Both the position numbers and the translations under genes were made by a program. The notes beneath the pieces are model-generated. The model did no database searches. It saw only the letters and a program-made list of their open reading frames with translations, and was not told the origin of the DNA. 64,000 nt of DNA from assembly GCA_030272585.1 (NCBI GenBank), contig BSYQ01000013.1, positions 2,356,001-2,420,000 of the forward strand. The letters are read 5' to 3'. Below are positions 21,741 through 31,700 of the stretch, piece by piece (position 1 is the first letter of the stretch; the number at the start of each line of letters is the position of its first letter). This stretch comes from Bryopsis sp. KO-2023. Lineage: Eukaryota; Chlorophyta; Ulvophyceae; Bryopsidales; Bryopsidaceae.

Positions 21741-23366
21741 GTATTGCACAAACCCCCGCTCATCAAAAGTTGTTGCCATTTGTATATTTTTTGGATAATC
21801 ATAACTACATCTTGCTGTTCCAGTAGAACATCGTGGTGTGTGTCTGTGTGTCATAAACGTCTTCACGAGTTCTTGTTGCTCGGGCTGCTCTGCTGGTGGC
21901 ATTTCAGTAGATACAAAAGTATCGATTACCTCGGGTGCAACGGGTTGATCCCCTTCGACTCTAATTGCAATGTGGGCATGAGGTAACCCACGTTTTTGAA
22001 ACTCCACCACTCGAAGGATATATTGGGCTTTCCTTCCGAAGAACAACCCTCGCCTTAAATCTTTCGTAAACTGGGCAAGGTAGCGATGGAACACCCGTAC
22101 GGTCACGTCTGGCCTGTCGAAGGCAGTTTCACCTGGAGATAATAATGCCTGTATTTCAGGCCAATGAGGGTTGCATGTCATTGTAATGAAGTATGATGGT
22201 CTACCCATTCGAGCAACTATTGCTAACCCATCTTGCGTCAATTGTCGTTGGCGGCGAGGTCCTGATGTAAATGATGAGGGCAAAAAAATACGACCGCCAG
22301 GATTTGATCCATCGGCTCCTATTGTTTCACACTCTCGACGGAGCAGCAAGTTGGCCTGGAATTCAGGAGAACGCATGTAGTTCAAACGTTGAGATTCGAT
22401 CCGACATTGCATGTCCACCACATATTCTTGCATGAGACGCCCTAATTGCCCAAATCGAGGCTCACATAGAATGCGCTGCCGTGTGTACATCATTAGAGAG
22501 ATGGGTTCCCCTTTGGTCGATCGATAACATATATCTGGACGTTCTGCAGGGGGTGCAAACCATCCTATCTCTCCGGTCACAAAAAAAAGCGGATATTGTA
22601 GACACTCATATATGCTACTATGAATGCTTACAAATTCCGCATCCATTGGTCCACCGTTGATTGGAAAACGAATGGCATAACGTGGGCTTGGTGTTTCTCG
22701 ATCCGCAACAGTTTTAAATACAACTGCTATTTCATCCGCGTGTGCATCGTCCATTTGATGGTACACTTCAATAGTATCGACGGGAGGAACGGTGTCTAAA
22801 AATTGTGATACTCTTCGGAAGGCTTGCACATGGGGGTTCACACTGTCAAGGATTGAAGCTATGGAATTGACCGTGTCTTGGTTAAGGTTACGATAATTCC
22901 TTTCTGCGGGTGCATGTATAAACCAACGTAGAGGTCCCTCCATCGAAGTAGGAAGAGCACGATGATACACCTTCCCATGCAAACGGACGAACGCAGGGCC
23001 AGCAAATGTGTCAAACCCTCCATCGGTTGAGGTTCCAATTGCTGTTAAGCAGAACTGGTTATTCATCTGTCTTGATAACCTTGAAAAGTCTCGGGTTTTG
23101 TATATACTCCGTAGCTCCAGTGGCAAAGGTTGTAATCGTGCAAGAACATGTTTGCCTTTTGTACAACACATTGTCTTTGTTTCCGATGGCATCAACAAAG
23201 CGTTACAAAACGCACAACGTCGATCAAACACTTGTTCAGCATCGTTGGTCCCCATATTACTGAGAAGAGGCAGAACAGTGCCTGCGTTTTGTAGCCATGG
23301 TAACGAAGGCATGGTAGATGTCGATGCCACATTTGCTTGTAGTTGTGGTGTTTCGTGATCGCCCAT
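21741..23366 (-). pseudogene. Helitron Rep-helicase, N-terminal part (Rep/HUH region)
   Basis: Starts at the ATG at 23366 (MGDHETPQ). A TATATAA sequence lies about 70 nt upstream (near 23440). A Cys cluster (CAFCNALL...CCTKGKH) with the LARLQPLPLELR block typical of Helitron proteins comes first. Next is the Helitron_like_N region, with YVVDMQCRIESQRLNYMRS, then YFITMTCNPHWPEIQALL, then GLPHAHIAI, which contains the H-x-H metal ligands of HUH nucleases. The frame stays open to GFVQY at the insertion and resumes at 12364. About 542 residues lie in this part. The LTR element falls between the HUH histidines and the catalytic tyrosines, so neither half can work alone. Confidence 0.9.
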
Positions 23367-23539
23367 AATATATAATCTGTCCGAAGAATATTGGAATACA
23401 CCATTCACAATGAATAGCAAAAGGATTTTTCTCACCTTATATAAACCTGTCCATCTACAAACTGTACTACATCTCTAGATGGACATCAGATTTCGTCTAT
23501 GAAATCATAAAGATCTAGAATGTAGAAGTAATGGAATTA

Positions 23540-23805
23540 TGCAATCATTTGGAGTCTAGGCGGCTGAATGGTATCAGCGGGGTTACAACGTGTTTGCTCA
23601 GCCGCTTGAACCCAGCCGCCGTCATCATCACATTTCAAAAAAGGGGGAAAAAACGCAACCCCATGCATCAGCTCAGGCCAGGCGGCTGGTCAGCGGGGTT
23701 ACAACGTGTTTGGTCAGCCGCTTCAACCCAGCCGCCGTCACCATCACAATTCACAGTTCAAGAAAGGGGGAAGAACCACAACCCCGTGCAACGCCAGGCC
23801 AGGGG
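23540..23805. repeat. GCGGCTG-family repeats left of cassette B
   Basis: Two to three diverged units resembling the satellite inside the cassettes: CAGCCGCTTGAACCCAGCCG with CGTCACCATCAC, and GGCGGCTGGTCAGC-GGGTTACAAC. They lie between the Helitron 5' side and the direct repeat that begins at 23806. Confidence 0.7.
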
Positions 23806-24138
23806 GCTGGTCAGCAGGGTTACAACATGTTTGCTCAGCCGCTTGACCCCAGCCGCCGTCACCATCACAATTCAAGAAAGGAGCCTACACTGTCTGGGCC
23901 TGGTTTTCTTGGGGGCGGTTTGGGCAGTCAGGGTTTCACGGGTTGTTATCTGAGCGGCTTTCAAGAGGCGTGGTTGCCGCGAGTCAGTTTTTCTTGCTTC
24001 AGCGGCAGATGGTGTGTCGGCGATTGGTGGTTGTCGGCCGCTGGAATGTCGCCCGCTGGCTGATTTCCGCCAACATCGATCATTTTCATTATTAGTCACG
24101 GCATTACAATCACAGCATTACAATCACATTCACAGCAT
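23806..24138 (+). repeat. Left copy of ~332-bp direct repeat flanking cassette B
   Basis: A 333-bp segment from GCTGGTCAGCAGGGTTACAA to ATCACATTCACAGCAT. It is nearly identical to 34019-34349, with a few substitutions and small indels near the right end. The two copies have the same orientation and bracket cassette B. They could be terminal repeats, recombination substrates or remnants of a dispersed repeat. No TG...CA ends or target duplication were found. Confidence 0.8.
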
Positions 24139-24402
24139 CAAGTTTTGATGATTGAAGTAATGTTATCTTCGTCACCAAGGATATGTCCGCCATCAAGGAT
24201 ATCTTCCTTGCAAAGGATATCTGTCTCAACAATGTTTACAGCACTACGACAGCCCACCGCTCCAATGGGTGTCACCCCAAAATCCCAAAACTCCAAAACC
24301 CCAATCACTCCATTCTACTTCAACAAAGGTGGATGCTGGTTTTGTAGACCTCCTCTTTAGACTTCCCTGAGCAATGCTATCCCCTTTAGGCAATATTTGT
24401 GG
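24139..24402. other. Left margin of cassette B, shared with cassette A
   Basis: 24229-24345 matches 1580-1670. Shared blocks are ACAATGTTTACAGCAC, CCAATGGGTGTC-CCCCAAAATC and CTACTTCAACAAAGGTGGA. This defines the left limit of the homology between the two cassettes. No gene is seen. Confidence 0.6.
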
Positions 24403-24738
24403 TCAATGGCGTGTGACGCCGTTTATGGGATGACGCTCATGACGTGAGGAGAGATTGTATCGATGGATCCATGCATCACGTATCTCGGTGAGGTCATGCA
24501 CGCCTCGTGCACGTGGTATGAGGGAGATGATCATTGATAGGTTGTTGATCATGTTGCGGGCAATACTGTTGTAGATCCAGCGAGCTCTTGATATATCTTG
24601 TGGTGTCCGTGCGTCACGTAACTCTTGGAGGAAGTATGCTCCATCGTACATGTTCCAACGGAGCTGCCTGATGGCATGGGAGAGCGCGATTCCAAGGGAT
24701 GGTGTGGGCATTGCGGTATCTGGGTGACGGATAGGCAT
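24403..24738 (-). CDS. Cassette B gene 1: paralogue of 2123-2431
   Basis: A 111-residue protein starting MPIRHPDTAMPTPSLGIALS. It shares GIALSHAIRQLRWNMYD, LRDARTP, LSMIISL, EIRDAWIHRYN and HPINGVTRH with the cassette A protein, and substitutions are scattered. Predicted helical, with no signal or membrane segment. TATTTAAA lies about 110 nt upstream. Function unknown. Its position at the left end of the minus-strand run equals that in cassette A. Confidence 0.55.
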   Translation of the reverse strand: MPIRHPDTAMPTPSLGIALSHAIRQLRWNMYDGAYFLQELRDARTPQDISRARWIYNSIARNMINNLSMIISLIPRARGVHDLTEIRDAWIHRYNLSSRHERHPINGVTRH

Positions 24739-24847
24739 GGCGCTTGTGGATCACGGGGTTTGGATCCGTACGGAATTGGAGTCCGGAAAGAGTGTCGGCT
24801 AGTGAGTCGAGGTGTGGAAGTATGGTAGATACAAATGGCCGGTGTGG

Positions 24848-24855
24848 TTTAAATA
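24848..24855 (-). promoter_or_regulatory. TATA-like box upstream of cassette B gene 1
   Basis: Minus-strand TATTTAAA about 110 nt upstream of the ATG at 24738. It parallels the TATATAAA upstream of the cassette A copy. Confidence 0.4.
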
Positions 24856-25344
24856 TTTTTGTGTTTGGTGAATTGTGTGATGTCACGGTGATGATGTTTT
24901 TTTGATTGAGGATAGTTAATTAATAATCATTAGGGAGGAGTACTGTGGTATGTCATTTTATCAAGGATGTTATCTGTATCAAGGAAATAGGTTAAGTGTT
25001 CAACATGGAACTTGAATTTCAGATTGTATTGAAAGATTTGCAGAAAGCGGATGTATGATCGGGGTGGTGCGCTGTACGCTATGTATGTTTTTATCATGAT
25101 TTTTATGTGAGGATGTAAACTTCACGAAGGCAAAGAATGTTGATAGTAAACAAACAAAGGAACAAACGTCCATTACATATTGACAACACCAGGATGGCCT
25201 ATTAACATATTTTGTGTCCTTTGCCGTCTTTCCCTATTTCCCCTGTCCCCGCTCCCGATTGTATTTCATGTGTTGGCCTCCTTGCATGTCGTTTTTTTAT
25301 TGTCTCTCCCACATCGCCCCTTCTGCAGGTGAGGCGGTGATGAT

Positions 25345-25674
25345 TTATGGTGATTCTAATGTGTGATCCATATCATCAGTGTGTGTAGGTGTGTCTGGGC
25401 GCTGTGGTCTTGGTGGCGAGCTGTCTTGGATGCCCATATTGTCTTGGGGAAGCGGGTGTGGTAGTATGAGGTGGAGTGGTCGGCGGTGACGGGGACGACT
25501 CGGACATGCGTGGTCGCTGCTGGTGCTTGTCGCCATTGTCTGTGGTGGTTGTGGAGCTGGTGTGTCATGTGTTGTGGTGGATGGCGTCTGTGAGGCGCTT
25601 TGCTGCGTAAGATGTTGGATTTCGTCGTCGTCGAGCCCACTCAGGTAATATATTTCCTGAACATACAATATCAT
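25345..25674 (-). CDS. Cassette B LHLILPH protein, 109 residues
   Basis: Starts MILYVQEIYYLSGLDDDEIQ. A Ser/Thr/Pro-rich stretch follows, then RPRHRRPLHLILPHPLP and an acidic C-terminus. Its ATGA start overlaps the stop of the MDRRE protein at 25671, so the two frames are either translated from one transcript or joined by splicing that I cannot see. The cassette A equivalent (2637-3215) keeps the LHLILPH block but lacks the N-terminal part. No known domain. Confidence 0.4.
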   Translation of the reverse strand: MILYVQEIYYLSGLDDDEIQHLTQQSASQTPSTTTHDTPAPQPPQTMATSTSSDHACPSRPRHRRPLHLILPHPLPQDNMGIQDSSPPRPQRPDTPTHTDDMDHTLESP

Positions 25675-25838
25675 CTTTCAAGATCCAGCATGTAATCGTC
25701 GAGGTGTTTTTGAATTATTTCCAGGGTGCGTTGGCGAGGTGTTGTTGTACGTCTTACCAATATTAGTTGCTTGATTTTCCTGCTCAGACTTTGTAGGTCG
25801 TTGTACAGAAATATACGTTCTTGCTCACGCCGGTCCAT
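25671..25838 (-). CDS. Cassette B MDRRE mini-protein, 55 residues
   Basis: Starts MDRREQERIFLYNDLQSLSR and continues through a basic segment (RRTTTPRQRTLE) to a C-terminal acidic helix. The frame is open upstream to about 25898, but the methionine chosen is the one shared with the cassette A copy at 3431. Small, charged and helical; no family recognised. Its stop overlaps the start of the next minus-strand frame by four bases. Confidence 0.45.
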   Translation of the reverse strand: MDRREQERIFLYNDLQSLSRKIKQLILVRRTTTPRQRTLEIIQKHLDDYMLDLER

Positions 25839-26138
25839 TTTTTGTGTGTGCAATAGGTCCAATATGTTATTTACTTGTAAGATAAGGATAAGGAGCACAG
25901 GAATGGTGAGAAAGAGGTGTTTGGGTTGTGTCGTGCTGATCTGTTTGATTGATGTGATGTGTTGATTTTATTTTTTGTTGTATGGTGGAATAATGTTGGT
26001 TATTTATGTTGATGTATTTTGAATGATCATTTTTAAGATTCAACGGAGCAATCAGATTTACATGGCTAGTCTCAAACAGAGCCCCTCCAATTGAACATCT
26101 GTGGAGCTTCGTACTGAACAAACAGAATTAGATCTGGT

Positions 26139-26745
26139 CTATCCATGTGCTTCTCGATCTTGGAGACGCTTGGACTGTCGCTTCGTCGCGACTTTCTCAA
26201 CTGGTGGCGGCTGTTGGCGTGTGTCCTTGGCGCGCGCCGTGGGCTTTGCATCGGAGCGGTCCTGTGTGCTGCGACGCAGCTGTGGTGGTGGTTTTGTTGC
26301 CGGCGCGTGTGGCGGCTGATGAACCTGCGTCGACAATGCCTTGGAAGTGTGACGTGGAGCTGGTGTCGTCAGGGTGGGCAGTAGTGGTTGTTTGGGTGGT
26401 GGGGCAGCTCTGGTGGACGCGGGGGGCGCTGCAGGTTGTTCCGCGGCAGTAAGATCTGCGGTGGCTGGAGGCCGGCCAACGCTTGCGGTGCTGTCTGGGG
26501 ATGGTTTTTTTGGATTCATGGATGGTTGTGAGCGCATGGCACGCTGCAAATTCTCCATAGAAAACTTGCCACATTGCCGTAGTTCCTGCATTGGACACAT
26601 TTTGGCTCACGACATTGGAGGTAGTGTTTAAATTAAGAAAACGTGTGACATTTGGAAAAGGTGCTGGTTTTTTTCGTGTTACCTTTTCCACTTTCTCCAC
26701 TTGTTCCAGCGCAGCAATGTCAATATCGATATCACTTTCTGACAT
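26139..26745 (-). CDS. Cassette B spliced gene: MSESDIDIDI Pro/Ala-rich protein, full length
   Basis: Exon 1 is 26683-26745 (21 codons, MSESDIDIDIAALEQVE). A 97-bp intron (26586-26682; GTAACACG to AATGCAG) follows, then exon 2 at 26139-26585. The product is 169 residues. After the acidic N-terminus come ELRQCGKFSMENLQRAMRSQ, a long Pro/Ala/Thr-rich disordered stretch, and a basic tail with KVATKRQSKRLQDREAHG. The intron is placed identically in the diverged cassette A copy, the best evidence that these cassettes are expressed as pol II mRNAs. The basic tail may be a nuclear localisation or nucleic-acid-binding segment. Frames that read straight through the intron are artefacts. Confidence 0.65.
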
Positions 26746-27450
26746 CCTGCTTGTTATTATTTTGTTGTTATTAGGATCCGTTCTTTTGTTGTTGGTTGAA
26801 ATAGGTTGCAGGTTGTTGGATTAGTGGATGTTGTTGTATTGTGAGTGTTTGATTGTTTGATTGATTGTATTGTAAGTTATTATTGTGATTGTATTTGTGA
26901 ATAATTATTATTTTAATTATTGTTTGATTGCGATTTACTGAAGATCATGTTGTTGGTTCTGTTGGTTTCAAAGATCAGATCATCTTCATTTTTTGTGTTT
27001 GTTCGCTGGGAGGCTGATGAAGTCTGGTAGTGTGAACTGTTTAGCATACTCACCAGTATTCTGTTGGTTGTTCTTGTCCGTGCGTGTTATTCGTTCTAGT
27101 GACAGTGGGGCCATGCGCGAGCATGGTTTAGTGATTTTATTAATACAGACAGTTGTGGGCGAGGATATTTTGTCTTGTGAGAATGTCAAGTTTGCTGTTT
27201 TGGGTTTCCCAGGCTGTACCTTTTGCGAAACCTGATTTCCAATGGGTTTTTAATGTGTCCAACGGTATAGTGTTGTGTTGTTGTTGATTTGGGTTGCTTT
27301 GGTTGAATCCTGTTCGAATACAACTCCCACGCTGCGTGTCGAACGAGCGAAGGAAAGAGTTTTCAGGTATTTGTAAATAGTTGTTTTTATTACAATCGTA
27401 TAGAGTTCCTTCACACTGAATTATCCGCCGCTGTTTTTTTTGTTGCGATC
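26746..27450. other. Noncoding interval in cassette B
   Basis: A/T-rich sequence upstream of the spliced gene with GATTGTTTGATTGATTGTAT-like runs. I see no coding region. It separates the spliced gene from the microsatellite. Confidence 0.5.
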
Positions 27451-27900
27451 AAACCCAACCCAACCCAACCCAACGCAACCCAACCCAACCCGAAACCAAA
27501 CCAAACGAAACCAAACCAAACGAAACCAAACCAAACGAAACCAAATGAAACGAAACCAAATGAAACCAAATGAAACGAAACCAAACCGAACCAAACCAAA
27601 CCAAATCAAACCAAACCAAACCAAACCAAACCGAACCAAACCAAACCAAACCAAACCAAACCAAACCAAACCAAACCAAAGGAAACGAAACGAAACCAAA
27701 TGAAACGAAACCAAACGAAACCAAACGAAACGAAACCGAACCAAACCAAACCAAACCAAACCAAACCAAACCAAACCAAACCAAACCAAACCAAACCAAA
27801 CCAAACCAAACCAAACCAAACCAAACCAAACCAAACCAAACCAAACCAAACCAAACCAAACCAAACCAAACCAAACCAAACCAAACCAAACCAAACCAAA
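27451..27900. repeat. Long CCAAA pentanucleotide microsatellite
   Basis: About 450 bp of (CCAAA)n, perfect over long runs and degenerate at its left end (CCCAA, CGAAA and TGAAA variants). The FGLVW-type open frames are translations of the repeat and not genes. It lies just past the stop of the coiled-coil gene, where cassette A has an AAAC-type tract. Confidence 0.95.
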
Positions 27901-27931
27901 AGCCCCCCCCCAAAAAAACAAAAAAAAACAT

Positions 27932-28381
27932 CTAAGTCGATTCAGGGAAAGAAAACGCAAGGTCTTCGCCATCCAACTCGTAGATGTCGTCCGTTTCTTT
28001 TTTCAGGAAAACACTAGTTCGTTCATGGAGCTCATGAATTTGTGCCGCCAGTCCCTCTTCTTCGATGTCTATGACCTTTTGTGTAGTTGTCGCGGTACCG
28101 TCTTGCAGTGCCGACGCCATGCGTTGCGCTCGTTCCAAAGTGTCGTGACGATAAGGCGTCTGTACTCCGCTGATGGCCGCCATCCGCTTTGCTTGTATGA
28201 CGAAGGCCGCCATGGGTTGTTTCCTCTTCCTCTTTTTCTCTTCGTCGCGTACGGTACCGGCTATCTGTCGCAAACTGGCTTCCAGCTGATCGACACGTTC
28301 TTGCAGGCGTGTAGCATGCGTTTCCAAGTTCTTCACCCTGATACGCATTGACTTTTCGTCGTGAAGGGTAATGCTGGACAT
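27932..28381 (-). CDS. Cassette B coiled-coil protein (F-type)
   Basis: A 149-residue paralogue of 4911-5369, starting MSSITLHDEKSMRIRVKNLE. The coiled coil is at residues ~10-45 (HATRLQERVDQLEASLRQIA), the basic cluster EEKKRKRKQP follows, then AKRMAAISGVQTPYRHDTLE and the acidic end ELDGEDLAFSFPEST. Block order and length match cassette A. The conserved basic cluster suggests a nuclear protein. No database family is recognised by eye. Confidence 0.65.
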   Translation of the reverse strand: MSSITLHDEKSMRIRVKNLETHATRLQERVDQLEASLRQIAGTVRDEEKKRKRKQPMAAFVIQAKRMAAISGVQTPYRHDTLERAQRMASALQDGTATTTQKVIDIEEEGLAAQIHELHERTSVFLKKETDDIYELDGEDLAFSFPEST

Positions 28382-28544
28382 GTTGCTTGTTGCAGGTTGG
28401 AGGTTCGTTTCAACAAAGTCAGAATGGTGTTTTTTTTGGACGTGTATTTGTTTTTGTGCCGTGGCGCTCTGTGATGGGAGTGTTTTGACTCACGATAGAG
28501 TCGATTGGACAGTTTGTGACCCGGACTGTTTGTAGAAATGTGGT

Positions 28545-30590
28545 TCTCAGCGGCTGAGTTGAAGCAGCTGAGCAACCAGGTTTTGGCGGCTCAGTTGAAA
28601 CGGCTGGGAAAACAGGTTTTTGGGAGGATGTGCTGCCGCTTGGTCTCAGCCGCTGCAACGGTTTTTTTTTTTTCATGTTGGCATGTGGTGACGTGATTTG
28701 ATTGCTCACGGCGGCTGAGTTGAAGCGGCTGAGCAACCAGGTTGTGGCGGCTCAGTTGAAGCGGCTGGGTAAACGGGTTGTGGGGAGCATGTGCTTCCGC
28801 CTGGTCTCAGCCGCTGCAACGTTGTTTTTTTTTTCTTTTTGGATTGTGGTAAGGTGATCTGGTGGTTCACGGCGGCTGAGGTGAAGCGGCTGAGCAACCA
28901 GGTTGTGGCGGCTCAGTTGAAGCGGCTGGGTAAACGGGTTGTGGGGAGCATGTGCTTCCGCCTGGTCTCAGCCGCTGCAACGTTGTTTTTTTTTTCTTTT
29001 TGGATTGTGGTAAGGTGATCTGGTGGTTCACGGCGGCTGAGGTGAAGCGGCTGAGCAACCAGATTGTGGCGGCTCAGTTGATACGGCTGGGTAAACAGTT
29101 TTTTTGGAGCGTTTGGTGCCGCCTGGTCTCAGCCGATGCAACAGATTTTCTTTGGTTTTTCTTTTTGGATTGTGGTAAGGTGATGTGGTGGTTGCAGCGA
29201 CTGAGCAACCAGGTTGTGGCGGCTCAGTTCAAGCGGCTGGGTAAACAGGTTTCTTAGAGGATGTGCTGCCGCCTGGTCTCAGCCGCTGGAACAGGGTTTT
29301 TTTTTTCTTCATGTTGGCATGTGGTGACGTGATTTGATGGTTGACGGCAGCTGAGTTGAAGCGGCTGAGCAACCAGGTTGTGGCGGCTGAGTTGAAGCGG
29401 CTGGGTAAACAGGTTTTTGGGAGCATGTGCTGCCGCCTGGTCTCAGCCGCTGCAAACGGGTTTTTTTTTTTCCTTTTGGATTGTGGTAAGGTGATCTGGT
29501 GGTGACGGCGGCTGACTTGAAGCGGCTGAGAAAACTGGTTGTGGCGGTGAGCATCAGCCGCCTCGATTCAACATTTGGTTTACAACACAACGCGTTCAAG
29601 CGGCTGAGTTCAAGCGGCTGAAAAAACTGGTTGTGGCGATGATCACCAGCCGCCTGGATTCAGCCGCCGTCACCATAAAATTTCAACATTTGGTTTACAA
29701 CACAACGCGTTCAAGCGGCTGAGTTCAAGCGGCTGAAAAAACTGGTTGTGGCGCTGATCATCAGCCGCCTGGATTCAGCCGCCGTCACCATAAAATTTCA
29801 ACATTTGGTTTACAACACAACGCGTTCAAGCGGCTGAGTTCAAGCGGCTGAAAAAACTGGTTGTGGCGCTGATCATCAGCCGCCTGGATTCAGCCGCCGT
29901 CACCATAAAATTTCAACATTTGGTTTACAACACAACGCGTTCAAGCGGCTGAGTTCAAGCGGCTGAAAAAACTGGTTGTGCCGCTGATCACCAGCCGCCT
30001 GGATTCAGCCGCCGTCACCATAAAATTTCAACATTTGGTTTACAACACAACGCGATCAAGTTCAAGCGGCTGGGTAAACGTGTTTCTTAGAGGATGTGCT
30101 GCCGCCTGGTCTCAGCCGCTGCAACAGAGTTTTTTTTTTTCCTTTTGGATTGTGGTAAGGTGATCTGGTGGTTCACGGCAGCTGAGTTGAAGCGGCTGAG
30201 CAACCAGGTTGTGGCGGCTCAGTTGAAGCGGCTGGGAAAACATGTTTTTTGGAGGATTTTCTGCCGCTTGGTCTCAGCCGCTGCAACAGATTTTCTTTCG
30301 GTTTTTTTTTTCTTCATGGATTGTGGTAAGGTGATCTGGTGGTTCACGGTGGTTCACGGCGGCTGAGTTGAAGCGGCTGAGCAACCAGGTTCTGGCGGCT
30401 CAGATGAAGCGGCTGGGAAAACGGGTTTTTTGGAGGATTTTCTGCCGCCTGGTCTCAGCCGCTGCAACGGTGGTTTTTTTTTTTCATGTTGGCATGTGGT
30501 GACGTGATGATTCACGGCGGCTGAGTTGAAGCGGCTGAGCGACCAGGTTGTGGCGGCTCAGTTGGAGCGGCTGGGAAAACAGGTTGTGAA
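28545..30590. repeat. Satellite array of GCGGCTG-paired repeats (cassette B)
   Basis: The left and right parts are ~160-bp units (GCGGCTGAGTTGAAGCGGCT, GAGCAACCAGGTTGTGGCGG, a T-tract, GGATTGTGGTAAGGTGATCT). The centre has perfect 115-bp units with CGCGTTCAAG at 29591, 29706, 29821 and 29936. The 115-bp unit is the reverse complement of the one in cassette A, although the flanking genes keep the same orientation. All units are built from paired GCGGCTG motifs. Predicted short proteins across the array are artefacts. Confidence 0.9.
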
Positions 30591-31700
30591 TTCATCAAGC
30601 AAATGTTTCATTTATTTTTTAAACAAAAAATGGTTTGTCTACAGAATCACCCCTCGGCCTGTTGCCCGTATGCGTACCACCATTCACCATGATAATCTGT
30701 TGGCATTTCATCAAAATCTGTGGGTTTCTCTGTCGGAATGTTTTTTTTCCTGCCCACTTCCACGTATGCCCTAGCTATCGTCTCACAAACTTCGCGCCCA
30801 CGAAAATCGTCCCCTGCTATCTGACAGACGTGGCAGGGTCTGTCGTCACCACCTGGTGGTCCCTGCATATTTGATGGAATAAAAATCTTTTCGATCCTTG
30901 GCCTGCCCCCCCCCTCGGCCATTCTAAGCGATTTCAAAACCCACCATTTGTCAATACATGATTTTTTATCGCAGACACTATGCTTCGTACAAAATCTGTT
31001 CGTAAGCACCTGCCATTTTTTCTTTTTCTTGCACAAAAAACATGATGACGGGGACTTCTCTACCGGGTACGTCAGCGGCTGCGATCTCGCCGACGAAGCA
31101 TGCTCACGACTCTGTGGGACTCTCGGGCCTTTCACCCTTGTGCCGCGGCGTCTGTTGAGAGGATTCGGCCGTGGCGGCTGGCTGAACCCAGGCAGTGGTA
31201 GCGGCGGTGGCGGCTGGAAGCTGCCTCTTGCGCCAAAGTCCATGGTGGAATCTGTCGCGTCGAACTGCACGGTGGATATTTCCCCCATTGGGCCGATAGC
31301 GAGTGTTGCGAGTGGTGGTGGCGGCTGGCTGATCCCAGGCGGTGGCTGTGGCTGGCTGATCCCAGGTGGCGGCGCTGGCTGGCTGATCGCAGGCGGCAGC
31401 GGCGCTGGTGGATGCTTCCACGTGCTCGGTGCTGACTCCACGCCGACGTTGGAATCTGCCGCAAAGTCCATGGTGGATGATCCCCCCCCTACGTCCACGG
31501 TGGGTGCTGCGATTTCTGTTTCCGCGGTTTCCTCCACCTGTCCGCCGCTGGCGATCTCTGTTTCTGGGATGCCTGTTTTCGCGATGCCTGTTTCCGCAAT
31601 TTCCTCCACCTCTCTCTCGGTGGCGATTTCTGTTTCTGCGATTTCTGTTTCTGCGATTTCTGTTTCTGCGATTTCCTGCGTCTCCGTTGCTTGCGCCGCC

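Noticed and set aside
27421-27972. Long FGLVWFGLVW open frames on both strands
   Set aside because: They translate the CCAAA pentanucleotide repeat in all frames; the periodic composition has no coding signature.
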